A stretch of 48,512 nt of DNA from Pseudomonadota bacterium. Lineage in GTDB: Bacteria > Pseudomonadota > Alphaproteobacteria > Sphingomonadales > SMXR01. The stretch is from NCBI GenBank assembly GCA_022566895.1, contig JADFIA010000014.1, forward strand, positions 1 to 48,512, in the 5' to 3' direction. The notes beneath the pieces are model-generated. The model had not been told where the DNA came from. It did not search any database and worked only from the letters and a program-made list of their open reading frames with translations. Positions 37,710 through 46,078 of the stretch are shown piece after piece (the first letter of the stretch is position 1; the number at the start of each line of letters is the position of its first letter). Position numbers and translations under genes: made by a program.

Positions 37710-39314
37710 ATTAGATTTGATTATGTCATCATCGGTGCCGGGTCCGCGGGCTGCGTTCTGGCCCATCGGCTGTCGGCCGACCCGCACTGCCGGGTGCTCC
37801 TCATCGAAGCCGGCGGCAGCGACAGAAATCCCCTGATTCATATGCCCTTCGGGCTGATGCACCTTCTGAAATCAAAGACTTACAACTGGCATTACCGGAC
37901 CGCCCCCCAGGCCAATCTGGATCAGCGAAAGCTTCTTTGGCCGCGCGGCAAGGTGGTTGGCGGATCGAGTTCCATCAACGCCATGATTTATACCCGTGGC
38001 CATCGACGCGACTATGACCAGTGGCAACAGATGGGTTGCCGTGGTTGGAGTTACGACGATGTCCTGCCCTATTTCAAAAGGGCCGAGTGCTCGGAGCGCG
38101 GGGCCGGTGATTTTCATGGCAGCGACGGTCCTTTGAACGTCACCAACCGCCATCCTGAAGACCCCCTGATGGAGGCTTTTCTCGCGGCCAGCAAGCAGGC
38201 CGGGCATGACGCGAATACAGATTTCAACGGCGCTGAACAGGAGGGTGTTGGCTTTTTTGACTGCACCATCATGCACGGCAGGCGGGCCAGCGCCGCTACT
38301 GCCTATCTGCGGCCGGCAGCCAAGCGAAGCAATCTCAAGATAGTGACCAAAGCGCTTGTTGCCCGGATTCTGTTCGAGGGCAAGAGGGCGACCGGGGTTG
38401 AATATCTGGCCGGCGGCCGAAAGATAGCAGCACGGGCCGAACAGGAAGTGATCGTCTGCGGCGGCACCATCAACTCACCGCAAATCCTGATGCTGTCGGG
38501 AATCGGACCGGCCCGAGAGTTGCACCAGCACGGTATCCCGATCATCCATGATCTTGATGGAGTCGGCCGAAATCTGCAGGACCATCTGGATTGCACCCTG
38601 CGGTTCCGCTGCACCGAGCCGATTACCGCCTTTAACTGGATGCCCTGGCACAGGCAGGTCCGGGTGTTCCTGGAATGGGCCCTTTTCGGCCGTGGATACG
38701 GCAGCTATTCCCCGGCCCCGGCCGGCGGCTTTCTGAAGACCGATCCATCGCTGGAGATGGCCGACGTGCAGCTTCATTTCATGGCCGTGATGGTGAACAA
38801 GGCTCATGGGATCGAACAGCCTACTGAACATGGCTTTCAGATGCATGTCTGCCAATTGCGGCCAAAAAGCCGCGGCCGCATCCGACTGGCTTCCGCAGAC
38901 CCGAACCATCATCCGGTCATCGCGGCCAATTATCTCGACGATCCCGACGATCTCGAGATCCTGCGCAAGGGGGTCCGGCTGGCCCGCAATATATTGTTGC
39001 AACCGGCCTTCGATGCCCTTCGCGGCGAAGAAATATGGCCCGGAACGGCGATCGCGGACGATCGGTCGCTCGATGCGGCGATCCGCCAAAATGCCGAGAC
39101 AATCTATCACCCGGTCGGCAGTTGCCGCATGGGCGATGACGCCAAAGCGGTGGTCGACGATGAACTCAGAGTTCACGGCATGGAAGGTCTACGGGTGGTC
39201 GACGCCTCAATTATGCCGCGCCTCATCGGCGGCAACACCAACGCCCCGACGATCATGATCGCCGAGAAGGCGGCCGATATGATTTTGAAAAGGAAAACGG
39301 AGCCAGCCCATTGA
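37710..39314 (+). CDS. GMC-family FAD oxidoreductase (choline/alcohol dehydrogenase-like), apparent ATT start
   Basis: Flavoenzyme oxidising alcohols or choline-like substrates. The chain has the FAD loop FDYVIIGAGSAGCVLAHRLS at its very N-terminus, GGSSSINAMIYTRGHRRDYD near residue 89, the GMC signature GGTINSPQILMLSGIGP near residue 251, and the catalytic His in IYHPVGSCRMG. The closing segment GGNTNAPTIMIAEKAADMI holds the Asn. No ATG, GTG or TTG exists between the upstream stop at 37692 and the FAD loop. The codon exactly where Met is expected is ATT (37710), behind AAAAGGGG. The first regular start, GTG at 37794, would delete the FAD site. From ATT the protein is 534 residues, normal for the family. 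Confidence 0.9.
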   Translation: MRFDYVIIGAGSAGCVLAHRLSADPHCRVLLIEAGGSDRNPLIHMPFGLMHLLKSKTYNWHYRTAPQANLDQRKLLWPRGKVVGGSSSINAMIYTRGHRRDYDQWQQMGCRGWSYDDVLPYFKRAECSERGAGDFHGSDGPLNVTNRHPEDPLMEAFLAASKQAGHDANTDFNGAEQEGVGFFDCTIMHGRRASAATAYLRPAAKRSNLKIVTKALVARILFEGKRATGVEYLAGGRKIAARAEQEVIVCGGTINSPQILMLSGIGPARELHQHGIPIIHDLDGVGRNLQDHLDCTLRFRCTEPITAFNWMPWHRQVRVFLEWALFGRGYGSYSPAPAGGFLKTDPSLEMADVQLHFMAVMVNKAHGIEQPTEHGFQMHVCQLRPKSRGRIRLASADPNHHPVIAANYLDDPDDLEILRKGVRLARNILLQPAFDALRGEEIWPGTAIADDRSLDAAIRQNAETIYHPVGSCRMGDDAKAVVDDELRVHGMEGLRVVDASIMPRLIGGNTNAPTIMIAEKAADMILKRKTEPAH

Positions 39315-39353
39315 GGCGGCCCCGGCTCCCAGGCGGAGGAAATCAGTAAAGCG

Positions 39354-39818
39354 TTATCGTTTGGCCGCTTCGGCCTCTGAGAGTTTCAGATTCTCCCGCG
39401 CTGCTTCGGCTTTGGGATTAATCTCCAGTGCCAATTGATAATCGGCGCTGGCCGCCTCGTAGGCGCCGCCGGCCAAATGGACGTTGCCGCGATTGTTATA
39501 AGCGCGCCAATATTTTGGGTTGAGCTCGATGGCAATGCTGCATTGCTCAGCCGCCGCCTCCAGATCACCGACATACTCATAGGCGATGCACAGATTGTTG
39601 CGCGCCGCGACCCGGTTGCTGCGGCTCGCCGGCTGCTTCAAAAACCGTTCAAGCGATGTAATCGCGCGCTCCATATCGCCCTGGCGCAAAGCCCGGATGC
39701 CCTGGCTGAGTAAATCCGAGGAATGAAGCCGGATGATGTCCGAGGTGCCGGCCTGTGCGGTCGGGACCGCCACTACCAGCATCACCGCGGCGATGAAGAT
39801 GGGGATAAATTTAACCAT
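39354..39818 (-). CDS. Exported TPR-repeat protein
   Basis: The 154-residue protein from ATG 39818 (GGAGA upstream) has a signal peptide (FIPIFIAAVMLVVAVPTAQAG) and about three tetratricopeptide repeats. These are around ALRQGDMERAITSLERFL, NLCIAYEYVGDLEAAAEQCS and NNRGNVHLAGGAYEAASADY. It is expected to be a periplasmic scaffold or adaptor; no enzyme domain is present. It is convergent with the GMC gene and divergent from a LysR gene, with a 94-base region of dyads between. Confidence 0.85.
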   Translation of the reverse strand: MVKFIPIFIAAVMLVVAVPTAQAGTSDIIRLHSSDLLSQGIRALRQGDMERAITSLERFLKQPASRSNRVAARNNLCIAYEYVGDLEAAAEQCSIAIELNPKYWRAYNNRGNVHLAGGAYEAASADYQLALEINPKAEAARENLKLSEAEAAKR

Positions 39819-39873
39819 GTCACAGTCTCCTGCTGGGGATTGTCTTGTTGAGCAGAAATAGGTATACATAACT

Positions 39874-39918
39874 GAATATCAATTGATAATTTTGAAGGAT
39901 GGATATTCATTTATGAAT
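39874..39918. promoter_or_regulatory. Dyad cluster upstream of LysR gene
   Basis: Three overlapping AT-rich dyads: TATCAATTGATA (39877-39888, perfect 12-base palindrome), GAATATC (39874-39880) with GATATTC (39902-39908), and ATTCAT (39905-39910) with ATGAAT (39913-39918) over the start codon. Such nested dyads are typical autoregulatory sites of LysR proteins; the divergent TPR gene may be co-regulated. Confidence 0.5.
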
Positions 39919-40857
39919 AAGCTGGTTTGGGAAGGAATCCAGGAATTTTTGGCCGTTGCCAGCACCGGAAGCCTGTCGGCGGCGGCCCGCGAGTTGGGGG
40001 TCAGCCAGCCGACGGTTGGGCGGCGAATCGAGGGCCTGGAAGCACGGCTCGATGCCCCCCTTTTTCTGCGCACACCGCAGGGTCTGAGCCTGACCGAGAC
40101 CGGTGAGAAGATCCTCCAACATGCCGAACATATGTCTGACGACGCCCTGGCGATCGAGCGCATCGTTACCGGCGGCCAAAAGGGGCTTTCGGGCTCGGTC
40201 ACCATATCAGCGATCGAGGGCCTCGGGGCCGGCTGGCTGACCGGGCAATTAGGGGCCTTTTACGAACGTTATCCCGAGATTTCGATCGAGTTGATGATGC
40301 AGGTTCAGGCGGCCGATCTTTTGCGCCGCGAGGCCGATATCGCCATCCGTTTTTTCCGTCCCAGTCAGCTCGATCTGGTAGCCAAGAGGGTCGGCAGCGT
40401 TGCTTTCGGCTTTTACGCTTCGAAGGACTATTTAAGGCAGCACCCGGCTCCAAAAACCATTACCGATCTGAACGCGCATCCCTTTGTCTCTCCCGATCAA
40501 GAAGTGATGCGCTACGTGGAAAAAGAGGTGCATGAAATGGGGCTGCGGTTCAGCCATGCCAGTTTTCGCTCGAACAGCATGATGGCGCTCCTCAAAGCAA
40601 CGCGCAGCGGCTATGGGATCGGCGTCCATACGTGTATCGTCGCCGACCGGCAGCCGGATTTGGTGCGCATTCTTCCGAACGAAGCGCTGTTCGTTCAGGA
40701 GATTTGGCTGGCCATCCACAAGGATCTGCGGCGCAGCGCCCGCATCCGGGCGGTGCTCGATTTTCTGATCGTACTGTTTGAAAGCAACCGGCAGGCGCTG
40801 ATGGGCCGGCCGAAGCGCCGTCAATCGGCGTCAAAGGCGGCCAGCAGCCCGGCGTAA
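39913..40857 (+). CDS. LysR-family transcriptional regulator
   Basis: The 314-residue protein from ATG 39913 has the LysR helix-turn-helix FLAVASTGSLSAAARELGVS followed by QPTVGRRIEGLEARLDAPLF. Its effector domain contains GSVTISAIEGLGAGWL and ends in a basic tail (RPKRRQSASKAASS). It is divergent from the TPR gene. Its 3' end overlaps that of the M20 peptidase gene by 37 bases on the opposite strand, so the two transcripts are antisense to each other there. Target genes are unknown. Confidence 0.93.
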   Translation: MNKLVWEGIQEFLAVASTGSLSAAARELGVSQPTVGRRIEGLEARLDAPLFLRTPQGLSLTETGEKILQHAEHMSDDALAIERIVTGGQKGLSGSVTISAIEGLGAGWLTGQLGAFYERYPEISIELMMQVQAADLLRREADIAIRFFRPSQLDLVAKRVGSVAFGFYASKDYLRQHPAPKTITDLNAHPFVSPDQEVMRYVEKEVHEMGLRFSHASFRSNSMMALLKATRSGYGIGVHTCIVADRQPDLVRILPNEALFVQEIWLAIHKDLRRSARIRAVLDFLIVLFESNRQALMGRPKRRQSASKAASSPA

Positions 40858-42383
40858 ATCTCGATGCCGCGCCACAGATGCCCGATCCGGATGTTTTCGT
40901 TTGGCGCATGTTGGTTGTTGTCCTGGTTGGCCATCGGCACCAGCACCAGCGGCACGTCGAGATTGTTCGTAATATGCGCCAGTGGCAGGCTGCCGCCCAA
41001 TATCGGATAGATCAGAGTCTGGTTGTTGGTCATCGCCTGCATCAACGCGATCACCCTTTGGGCTAAGGGATTCTCGGGGCTCGTGCGGACGGCGGGATAG
41101 CCGGCGCCGCGCCAGTCCAGAAGCGCGATCTTTTCGTGCTCGAGCCTTGTTTCAACATCCGGTTCTTCATAGACGATATGATAGCCTTGATCGCGGATAT
41201 GAGCCTCAACGACAGCCCGCACCGCTTCGAGGGTTTGGTCGGGAACCATGCGGATGCCGATCGCGGCGGTGGCACTCGGTTCGATGATATTACGCCCCTG
41301 CGCGCCAACACCGCCCGAACGGATGCCCCGGAAATTGAGGGCCGGCCACAAAATCGTTTCCTCATAGCGTTGACCAGGGCTCTCGCGGCCGGCCACCTGA
41401 ATCTTGCGCATGATCTCGGCGTCAGCGTTCGGGATCGCCTCAATGAGTTTCATTGTCGCTGCATCAAGGGGCTCAACCTGGTCATAAAATCCTTCGATCA
41501 GGACCCGGCCATTGGCATCGCGCATGCTCGCCATCAAGCGCACCAGCCGGTCGATCGGATTGGGTGAGAAATTTCCGTAATGGCCGCTATGAAGTCCGCT
41601 CGCCGGACCGTAAACGGTAAGCTCAAAGCCGGTTATGCCGCGCACCCCGAGCACCACCCGCGCGTTGCCGCGCTGATCCTGCGGCCCGTCGAGAAACAGC
41701 CAGAAGTCGGATTCGAGCTTATCTTTGTACTTGCGGATCGTCGCGTCGAGATGCGGCGAGCCCCTCTCCTCTTCGCCATCAAGAAAAATTTTGAGGTGGA
41801 CCGACGGCGCCATATTAGCCGCGGCCAGCGCATCCAGGGCCGCCAAGACGGCCATGATCGGTGCCTTGTCGTCGCTGGTTGAGCGCCCGTAAATCCGCCA
41901 GTCCGGATCAATCGCCCGGCCCCTCAGGCTGTCGAAATCAATGACCTCGGCCCCGTCCTCGAGGCGGCCGGCCCGCACCACGGGCTCAAAAGGATCGCTT
42001 TTCCAGCGGCTCAAATCGGTCGGCTGGCCGTCGTAATGAATGTAGATCATCAGGGTAATCTCGGCCTCCGGCTGCCTAAGCTCGCCGTAGATGGCCGGCG
42101 GCGCACCTTCGATCTCCAAAAGTTCGCTTTTAATTCCCCGGGCCTCCATGATACTGCGGATAAATGCGGCGTTTTCGCGCATGTCATCGATGTTGCGTGC
42201 ATTGTTAGGAAATCGCAATAAGTCTCTGAATTCACTTAGAATTTCAAATTCGTGCGTTTGCCGGAACTGGCGCGCAGCGGTCACGGCCTCTTCGAGTGTA
42301 TTGCCATCGGCCAAAGCGGTTAAGGTCACAAAATTCAACGCACCGGCAACCGCAAACGAAACAAACAACACGATTTTTTTCAT
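40821..42383 (-). CDS. Exported M20-family metallopeptidase (dipeptidase-like)
   Basis: Zinc-dependent peptidase. The 520-residue protein starts at ATG 42383 with a signal peptide (VLFVSFAVAGALNFVTLTA, cut after ALA). Metal ligands are visible in order: His in IYIHYDGQPTD, Asp in GRSTSDDKAP, Glu pair in DGEEERGSP, and the final His in NNQHAPNENIRIGH. The dimerisation-domain histidine is in SGLHSGHYGN. It is probably periplasmic and may release amino acids from dipeptides. It is last in a leftward operon after agmatinase and PepSY genes, 26 bases after the latter. Confidence 0.9.
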   Translation of the reverse strand: MKKIVLFVSFAVAGALNFVTLTALADGNTLEEAVTAARQFRQTHEFEILSEFRDLLRFPNNARNIDDMRENAAFIRSIMEARGIKSELLEIEGAPPAIYGELRQPEAEITLMIYIHYDGQPTDLSRWKSDPFEPVVRAGRLEDGAEVIDFDSLRGRAIDPDWRIYGRSTSDDKAPIMAVLAALDALAAANMAPSVHLKIFLDGEEERGSPHLDATIRKYKDKLESDFWLFLDGPQDQRGNARVVLGVRGITGFELTVYGPASGLHSGHYGNFSPNPIDRLVRLMASMRDANGRVLIEGFYDQVEPLDAATMKLIEAIPNADAEIMRKIQVAGRESPGQRYEETILWPALNFRGIRSGGVGAQGRNIIEPSATAAIGIRMVPDQTLEAVRAVVEAHIRDQGYHIVYEEPDVETRLEHEKIALLDWRGAGYPAVRTSPENPLAQRVIALMQAMTNNQTLIYPILGGSLPLAHITNNLDVPLVLVPMANQDNNQHAPNENIRIGHLWRGIEIYAGLLAAFDAD

Positions 42384-42409
42384 CAGGAGTCCCCCTCTCA
42401 AATGGGGCC

Positions 42410-43162
42410 CTATCTGGACCGGCGCAGCCAGGCAAAATCCCGGCGGCCGAAGCGGTAAAAAATCAGCACAATGCCGGTGACCGCAAACAACAGCGCGGTG
42501 ATCGAAAAGAATATCAAAAGCGGATTGTTGAAGTTTGTGCGATTTTCATAATCCATGATGTGCAGCATCCAGAAGAAATCATAAAGCCGCCATACCGCAT
42601 TGCGTCTGGCCACGATCCTCCCGGTCTCCGGCGACACATAGAGACGCGTGTTTTCTTCATCGTTGAGGACCACGCGCCACACCGGTAGAGGACCCCGATA
42701 TTCCAGATTATGGGCTTCGAGAAGCTGTGGAGCATCCGGATCGGCGGCCCCTGAAAAATCCGCCAGCGCCAACACGAGCGCCGTCTCGGCCGGCAGCGGG
42801 CTCAATCTCTGGCCGGTCTTGGCGTCAAACAAGGCGTGACTAGGCGCTTCTTCGGGTTGCGCGCCGGGTTTCGCGCCGGGTTCTTCCAATTCGTAAACCA
42901 GCCGGTCGGCAAGCCGCCGCAAGGTTATGCTCGCCGCGGGCTGTCCGGCCGCCGATAGAATCTGCGAAACCGGCAGCAGAGCTTCATCGGCCGGCAAGGG
43001 CGCCATATCGACCGGGTTGATATTATGCTCGCCGCGAACCTCCTGGATCGCGAACCAGCTCATGACCACGCCGCCGGCGATCCACAAAAGCACTTGCAGC
43101 CCGATCAAAAGACCCATCCATTTGTGAATCAGAGTCGAGACCCGATGAAGATTGAACGTCAC
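42410..43162 (-). CDS. PepSY-domain membrane protein
   Basis: The 250-residue protein has an N-terminal helix (WMGLLIGLQVLLWIAGGVVM), a periplasmic region of about 170 residues with a PepSY-like segment (TRLYVSPETGRIVARRNAVW), and a C-terminal helix (LLIFFSITALLFAVTGIVLI). HKWMGL, WMLHIMDYE and the two-helix layout recall PepSY-TM proteins linked to iron reduction or protease control, so a redox/heme role is possible. The GTG start at 43162 overlaps the agmatinase stop by four bases (GTGA), with GGGGGAGAAA upstream. The role in this operon is unclear. Confidence 0.8.
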   Translation of the reverse strand: MTFNLHRVSTLIHKWMGLLIGLQVLLWIAGGVVMSWFAIQEVRGEHNINPVDMAPLPADEALLPVSQILSAAGQPAASITLRRLADRLVYELEEPGAKPGAQPEEAPSHALFDAKTGQRLSPLPAETALVLALADFSGAADPDAPQLLEAHNLEYRGPLPVWRVVLNDEENTRLYVSPETGRIVARRNAVWRLYDFFWMLHIMDYENRTNFNNPLLIFFSITALLFAVTGIVLIFYRFGRRDFAWLRRSR

Positions 43163-44019
43163 TTTCTCCCCCTTGAGAGAGCTTCCTTTAGCATCACACC
43201 GGCCGCTTCCCGCACCAGCTTGGCGGCCACCTGGGCGGTCATGTCGCCGATATCGAAGCGCGGATTGTATTCAACAACATCCGCTGCCACAAGGTGACCG
43301 GCGGTGGCATGGATCAAATCGATCACTTGACGGGTTGTCAGACCGCCCGGTTCGCGGTGCGAAACGCCTGGCGCGAAGGCCGGATCGAGGCCATCCATGT
43401 CGATCGACAGATAAACCGGCCCGTCAAAGTTCAGTTGAGGCAGACGATCCTCCTTGCACATTTCGAAACATTCGACCCCGAACCGGGCGATTTGCTCTCT
43501 CAGATGCGGGACCAAAGTGCGGATGCCAACCTGCACGAGACGTTTGGCCAGACCCTCTTCCATGATCCGCGCGAAGGGGCTGGCATGGGAGTTCGGGTTG
43601 TCGTCAAAGTCGTCATAAAGGTCCGGATGGGCGTCGATATGCAAAATAGACAGATCTCCGTACACCTTTGATAGACCTCTTAGGATCGGGATGCTGATCG
43701 AATGATCGCCGCCAATTAGAATCGGCCGATAGCCACTCCGGGCCAGCCACTGCGTGGCCTCGGACAGCTGAACAAAAGTGTCTTCGGCATTTTCGGCAAA
43801 GGCACCGACGTAGGAAAAGAGGCCGGATTGCGAGAGGTTGGCGCCGCTTTCCGTCCACGGATTGCCGCCGGCCCAAAAAAGGCGCTTGGCGATCGCTTCG
43901 GGTGCCTCGGCGGCACCCGGTTCGTAGGACGAATTTTCATCGACTGGCACGCCGAGCACCGGGACCCTCGGCAGACCGGGCCCAGCCTCCTTCAGCCAGT
44001 CGATATCAACCAGTTCCAT
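43159..44019 (-). CDS. Agmatinase/arginase family ureohydrolase
   Basis: Manganese enzyme splitting a guanidino compound (agmatine, arginine or similar) to urea and an amine. The 286-residue protein has all metal motifs: GGDHSISIP near residue 103, HIDAHPDLYDD near residue 126, and LSIDMDGLDPAFAPGVSH near residue 205. PGGLTTRQ and VVEYNPRFD follow. Agmatinase is the best guess; guanidinobutyrase or guanidinopropionase fit equally well. The start is ATG at 44019. It is first in the leftward operon and divergent from the hydroxyproline genes, with 121 bases between. Confidence 0.88.
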   Translation of the reverse strand: MELVDIDWLKEAGPGLPRVPVLGVPVDENSSYEPGAAEAPEAIAKRLFWAGGNPWTESGANLSQSGLFSYVGAFAENAEDTFVQLSEATQWLARSGYRPILIGGDHSISIPILRGLSKVYGDLSILHIDAHPDLYDDFDDNPNSHASPFARIMEEGLAKRLVQVGIRTLVPHLREQIARFGVECFEMCKEDRLPQLNFDGPVYLSIDMDGLDPAFAPGVSHREPGGLTTRQVIDLIHATAGHLVAADVVEYNPRFDIGDMTAQVAAKLVREAAGVMLKEALSRGRK

Positions 44020-44140
44020 AGCCCATCACCAGCCTTTCGGTCGAAATTACTAGCATGATTTTGGGTGTGGCTAATATGTTTACGCCTTTTCACGGAGAGC
44101 CTGGCGGCCTAGTGTTCGTCTGAAGATCAGGAGGCGCCGT

Positions 44141-45046
44141 ATGGGGACCATTTGGTCGGGGGTTTTTCCGGCAGTCACAACTCAATTTCGGGACGATTTC
44201 TCGCCCGATCTCGAAGCTACATCCAGGGTGATTGACGCCCTCATCGAAGATGGCGTCGATGGTCTGGTAATCGCCGGCACGGTCGGCGAAGGCTGCTCGC
44301 TGAGCGCCGAAGAAAAACGCACTCTGATCAAGACGGCCATCGACGCCGCGGCCGGCCGGGTTCCGGTGGTCGTCGGCGTTGCAGAATATACGACCTTATT
44401 GGCCGCCAAGCTTGCTGCCGATGCAGAGGCCATGGGGGCCGACGGCTTGATGGTCTTGCCGGCCATGGTCTACAGCGCCCAGTTCGACGAGATTATCGCG
44501 CATTTTGCCGAAGTTGCGGCGTCTTCCGACCTTGAAATCATGATCTACAATAACCCGCCGGTATATGGGAACGACATCACCCCGCATCTGGCTGCCCGCC
44601 TGGCGGAAATACCAACCATCCGGGCGATGAAGGAATCTTCAGGCAAGGTCAATCGCCTGGTTGATCTTCAAAATGAGGTCGGCGACCGGCTGATCCCGTT
44701 TTGCGGGCTTGATGATGTTCTCCTCGAGAGCGTCGCCTTGGGCGCCGTAGGCTGGGTTTCGGGCATGAGCAACGTCTTTCCCAAGGAAGGCAAGGCGCTC
44801 TTTAGCCTGGCACTGGCCGGTCGCCTGGAGGAAGCACGGCAATTGAACGCCTGGTTCATGCCGCTCTTGCATCTGGATGCGCGGCCGGACCTTGTGCAAT
44901 GCATCAAGCTTTGCGAGCAGATCGCCGGTCGCGGCAGCGAGATTACGCGGCCGCCGCGTCTGCCGCTCAAAGGCGAGGCGCGCCGCGAGGTCGCAGCGAT
45001 CATGAAGCAAGCCCTGGCAACTCGACCCGAGCTGCCGCAGATTTGA
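44141..45046 (+). CDS. DHDPS-family lyase, probable 1-pyrroline-4-hydroxy-2-carboxylate deaminase
   Basis: Class I aldolase-fold enzyme. The 301-residue protein has GTVGEGCSLSAEEK near residue 46, Tyr136 in IMIYNNPP and the Schiff-base Lys164 in IRAMKESSGKV. The dihydrodipicolinate synthase fold covers several reactions. With a hydroxyproline epimerase and an FAD oxidase downstream, the LhpC/HypD-type deaminase, giving 2-oxoglutarate semialdehyde, is most likely. The start is ATG at 44141 behind AGGAGG. It is ten bases ahead of the epimerase. Confidence 0.88.
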   Translation: MGTIWSGVFPAVTTQFRDDFSPDLEATSRVIDALIEDGVDGLVIAGTVGEGCSLSAEEKRTLIKTAIDAAAGRVPVVVGVAEYTTLLAAKLAADAEAMGADGLMVLPAMVYSAQFDEIIAHFAEVAASSDLEIMIYNNPPVYGNDITPHLAARLAEIPTIRAMKESSGKVNRLVDLQNEVGDRLIPFCGLDDVLLESVALGAVGWVSGMSNVFPKEGKALFSLALAGRLEEARQLNAWFMPLLHLDARPDLVQCIKLCEQIAGRGSEITRPPRLPLKGEARREVAAIMKQALATRPELPQI

Positions 45047-45056
45047 CAGACCCACT

Positions 45057-46070
45057 ATGACCGAAATCTCGAGACCCTATACCTTCGACTGTATCGACGG
45101 TCACACCTGCGGCAATCCGGTGCGGCTGGTGACCAGTGGCGGGCCTGATCTTGAGGGCGCCACCATGGCCGAGAAACGGCTTGATTTTATCGAGCGCTAC
45201 GACTGGATTCGCACCGCCCTGATGTACGAGCCACGTGGCCATGACATCATGTCCGGCGCCTTTCTTTATCCGCCAACCCGTGACGACTGCGATGCCGCCA
45301 TCCTGTTCATCGAGGTCTCCGGCTGTTTGCCGATGTGCGGACATGGCACCATCGGCGCGGTGACGATGGCGCTGGAAAACAACCTGGTGACCCCGCGGGA
45401 GGAAGGCCGCCTGATGCTCGATACGCCGGCCGGAGTGGTGCTGGCGGAATACCAACGCCAAGGCGATTATGTTAAGAGCGTTCGCTTCCACAATGTGCCG
45501 TCCTTCCGGTTTGCTGAAAATCTGGCCATCGAATGCCCGGAGCTCGGGCGACTGAAGCTTGACATCGCCTTTGGCGGTAACTTCTACGCCATCATCGAGC
45601 CGCAGGATGCCTACCCGGGTCTCGAGGCGTTCGAGGCCGATGCGATTCTGCACCACAGCCCGGTCATCCGGCGGATTGTCAATGAAACCATCGATGCCGT
45701 TCACCCGCTGGACCCGTCTATTAGAGGCGTCAGCCACGTTCAATGGACCGGCGCGCCGAGGGATCCGAAGGCGAACGGGCGAAACGCCGTTTTTTACGGC
45801 GCCAAGGCGATCGATCGGAGCCCCTGCGGTACCGGCACCTCGGCCCGCATGGCTCAACTTGCGGCGCGCGGTGAATTATCGGTTGGCGACCACTTCGTCC
45901 ACGAAAGCCTCATCGGCACGCTCTTCGACGGTCGGGTCGAAGAATCGCTGATGGTGGGACCCTTCCCGGCCATCCGCCCGAGCATCTCGGGCTGGGCCCG
46001 GATGACCGGCACCAGCCGGATCACCGTAGATGAACGCGACCCCTTGTGGCGCGGCTTTCAGTTGAGCTGA
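45057..46070 (+). CDS. 4-Hydroxyproline 2-epimerase (proline racemase family)
   Basis: Interconverts trans-4-hydroxy-L-proline and cis-4-hydroxy-D-proline. The 337-residue protein has both catalytic cysteines: Cys94 in LPMCGHGTIG and Cys257 in DRSPCGTGTSARM. Cys/Cys marks epimerases or racemases, unlike the Cys/Thr trans-3-hydroxyproline dehydratases of the same family. Family signatures FDCIDGHTCGNPVR and GGNFYAII are also present. It sits between the DHDPS-like and FAD oxidase genes, the standard hydroxyproline set. The start is ATG at 45057, ten bases after its neighbour. Confidence 0.93.
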   Translation: MTEISRPYTFDCIDGHTCGNPVRLVTSGGPDLEGATMAEKRLDFIERYDWIRTALMYEPRGHDIMSGAFLYPPTRDDCDAAILFIEVSGCLPMCGHGTIGAVTMALENNLVTPREEGRLMLDTPAGVVLAEYQRQGDYVKSVRFHNVPSFRFAENLAIECPELGRLKLDIAFGGNFYAIIEPQDAYPGLEAFEADAILHHSPVIRRIVNETIDAVHPLDPSIRGVSHVQWTGAPRDPKANGRNAVFYGAKAIDRSPCGTGTSARMAQLAARGELSVGDHFVHESLIGTLFDGRVEESLMVGPFPAIRPSISGWARMTGTSRITVDERDPLWRGFQLS

Positions 46071-46078
46071 GGCGGCAA

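Noticed and set aside
45000-45857. A 285-residue open frame antisense to the hydroxyproline epimerase gene
   Set aside because: Shadow of a strongly conserved gene with both catalytic cysteines; no motif or ribosome-binding site of its own.
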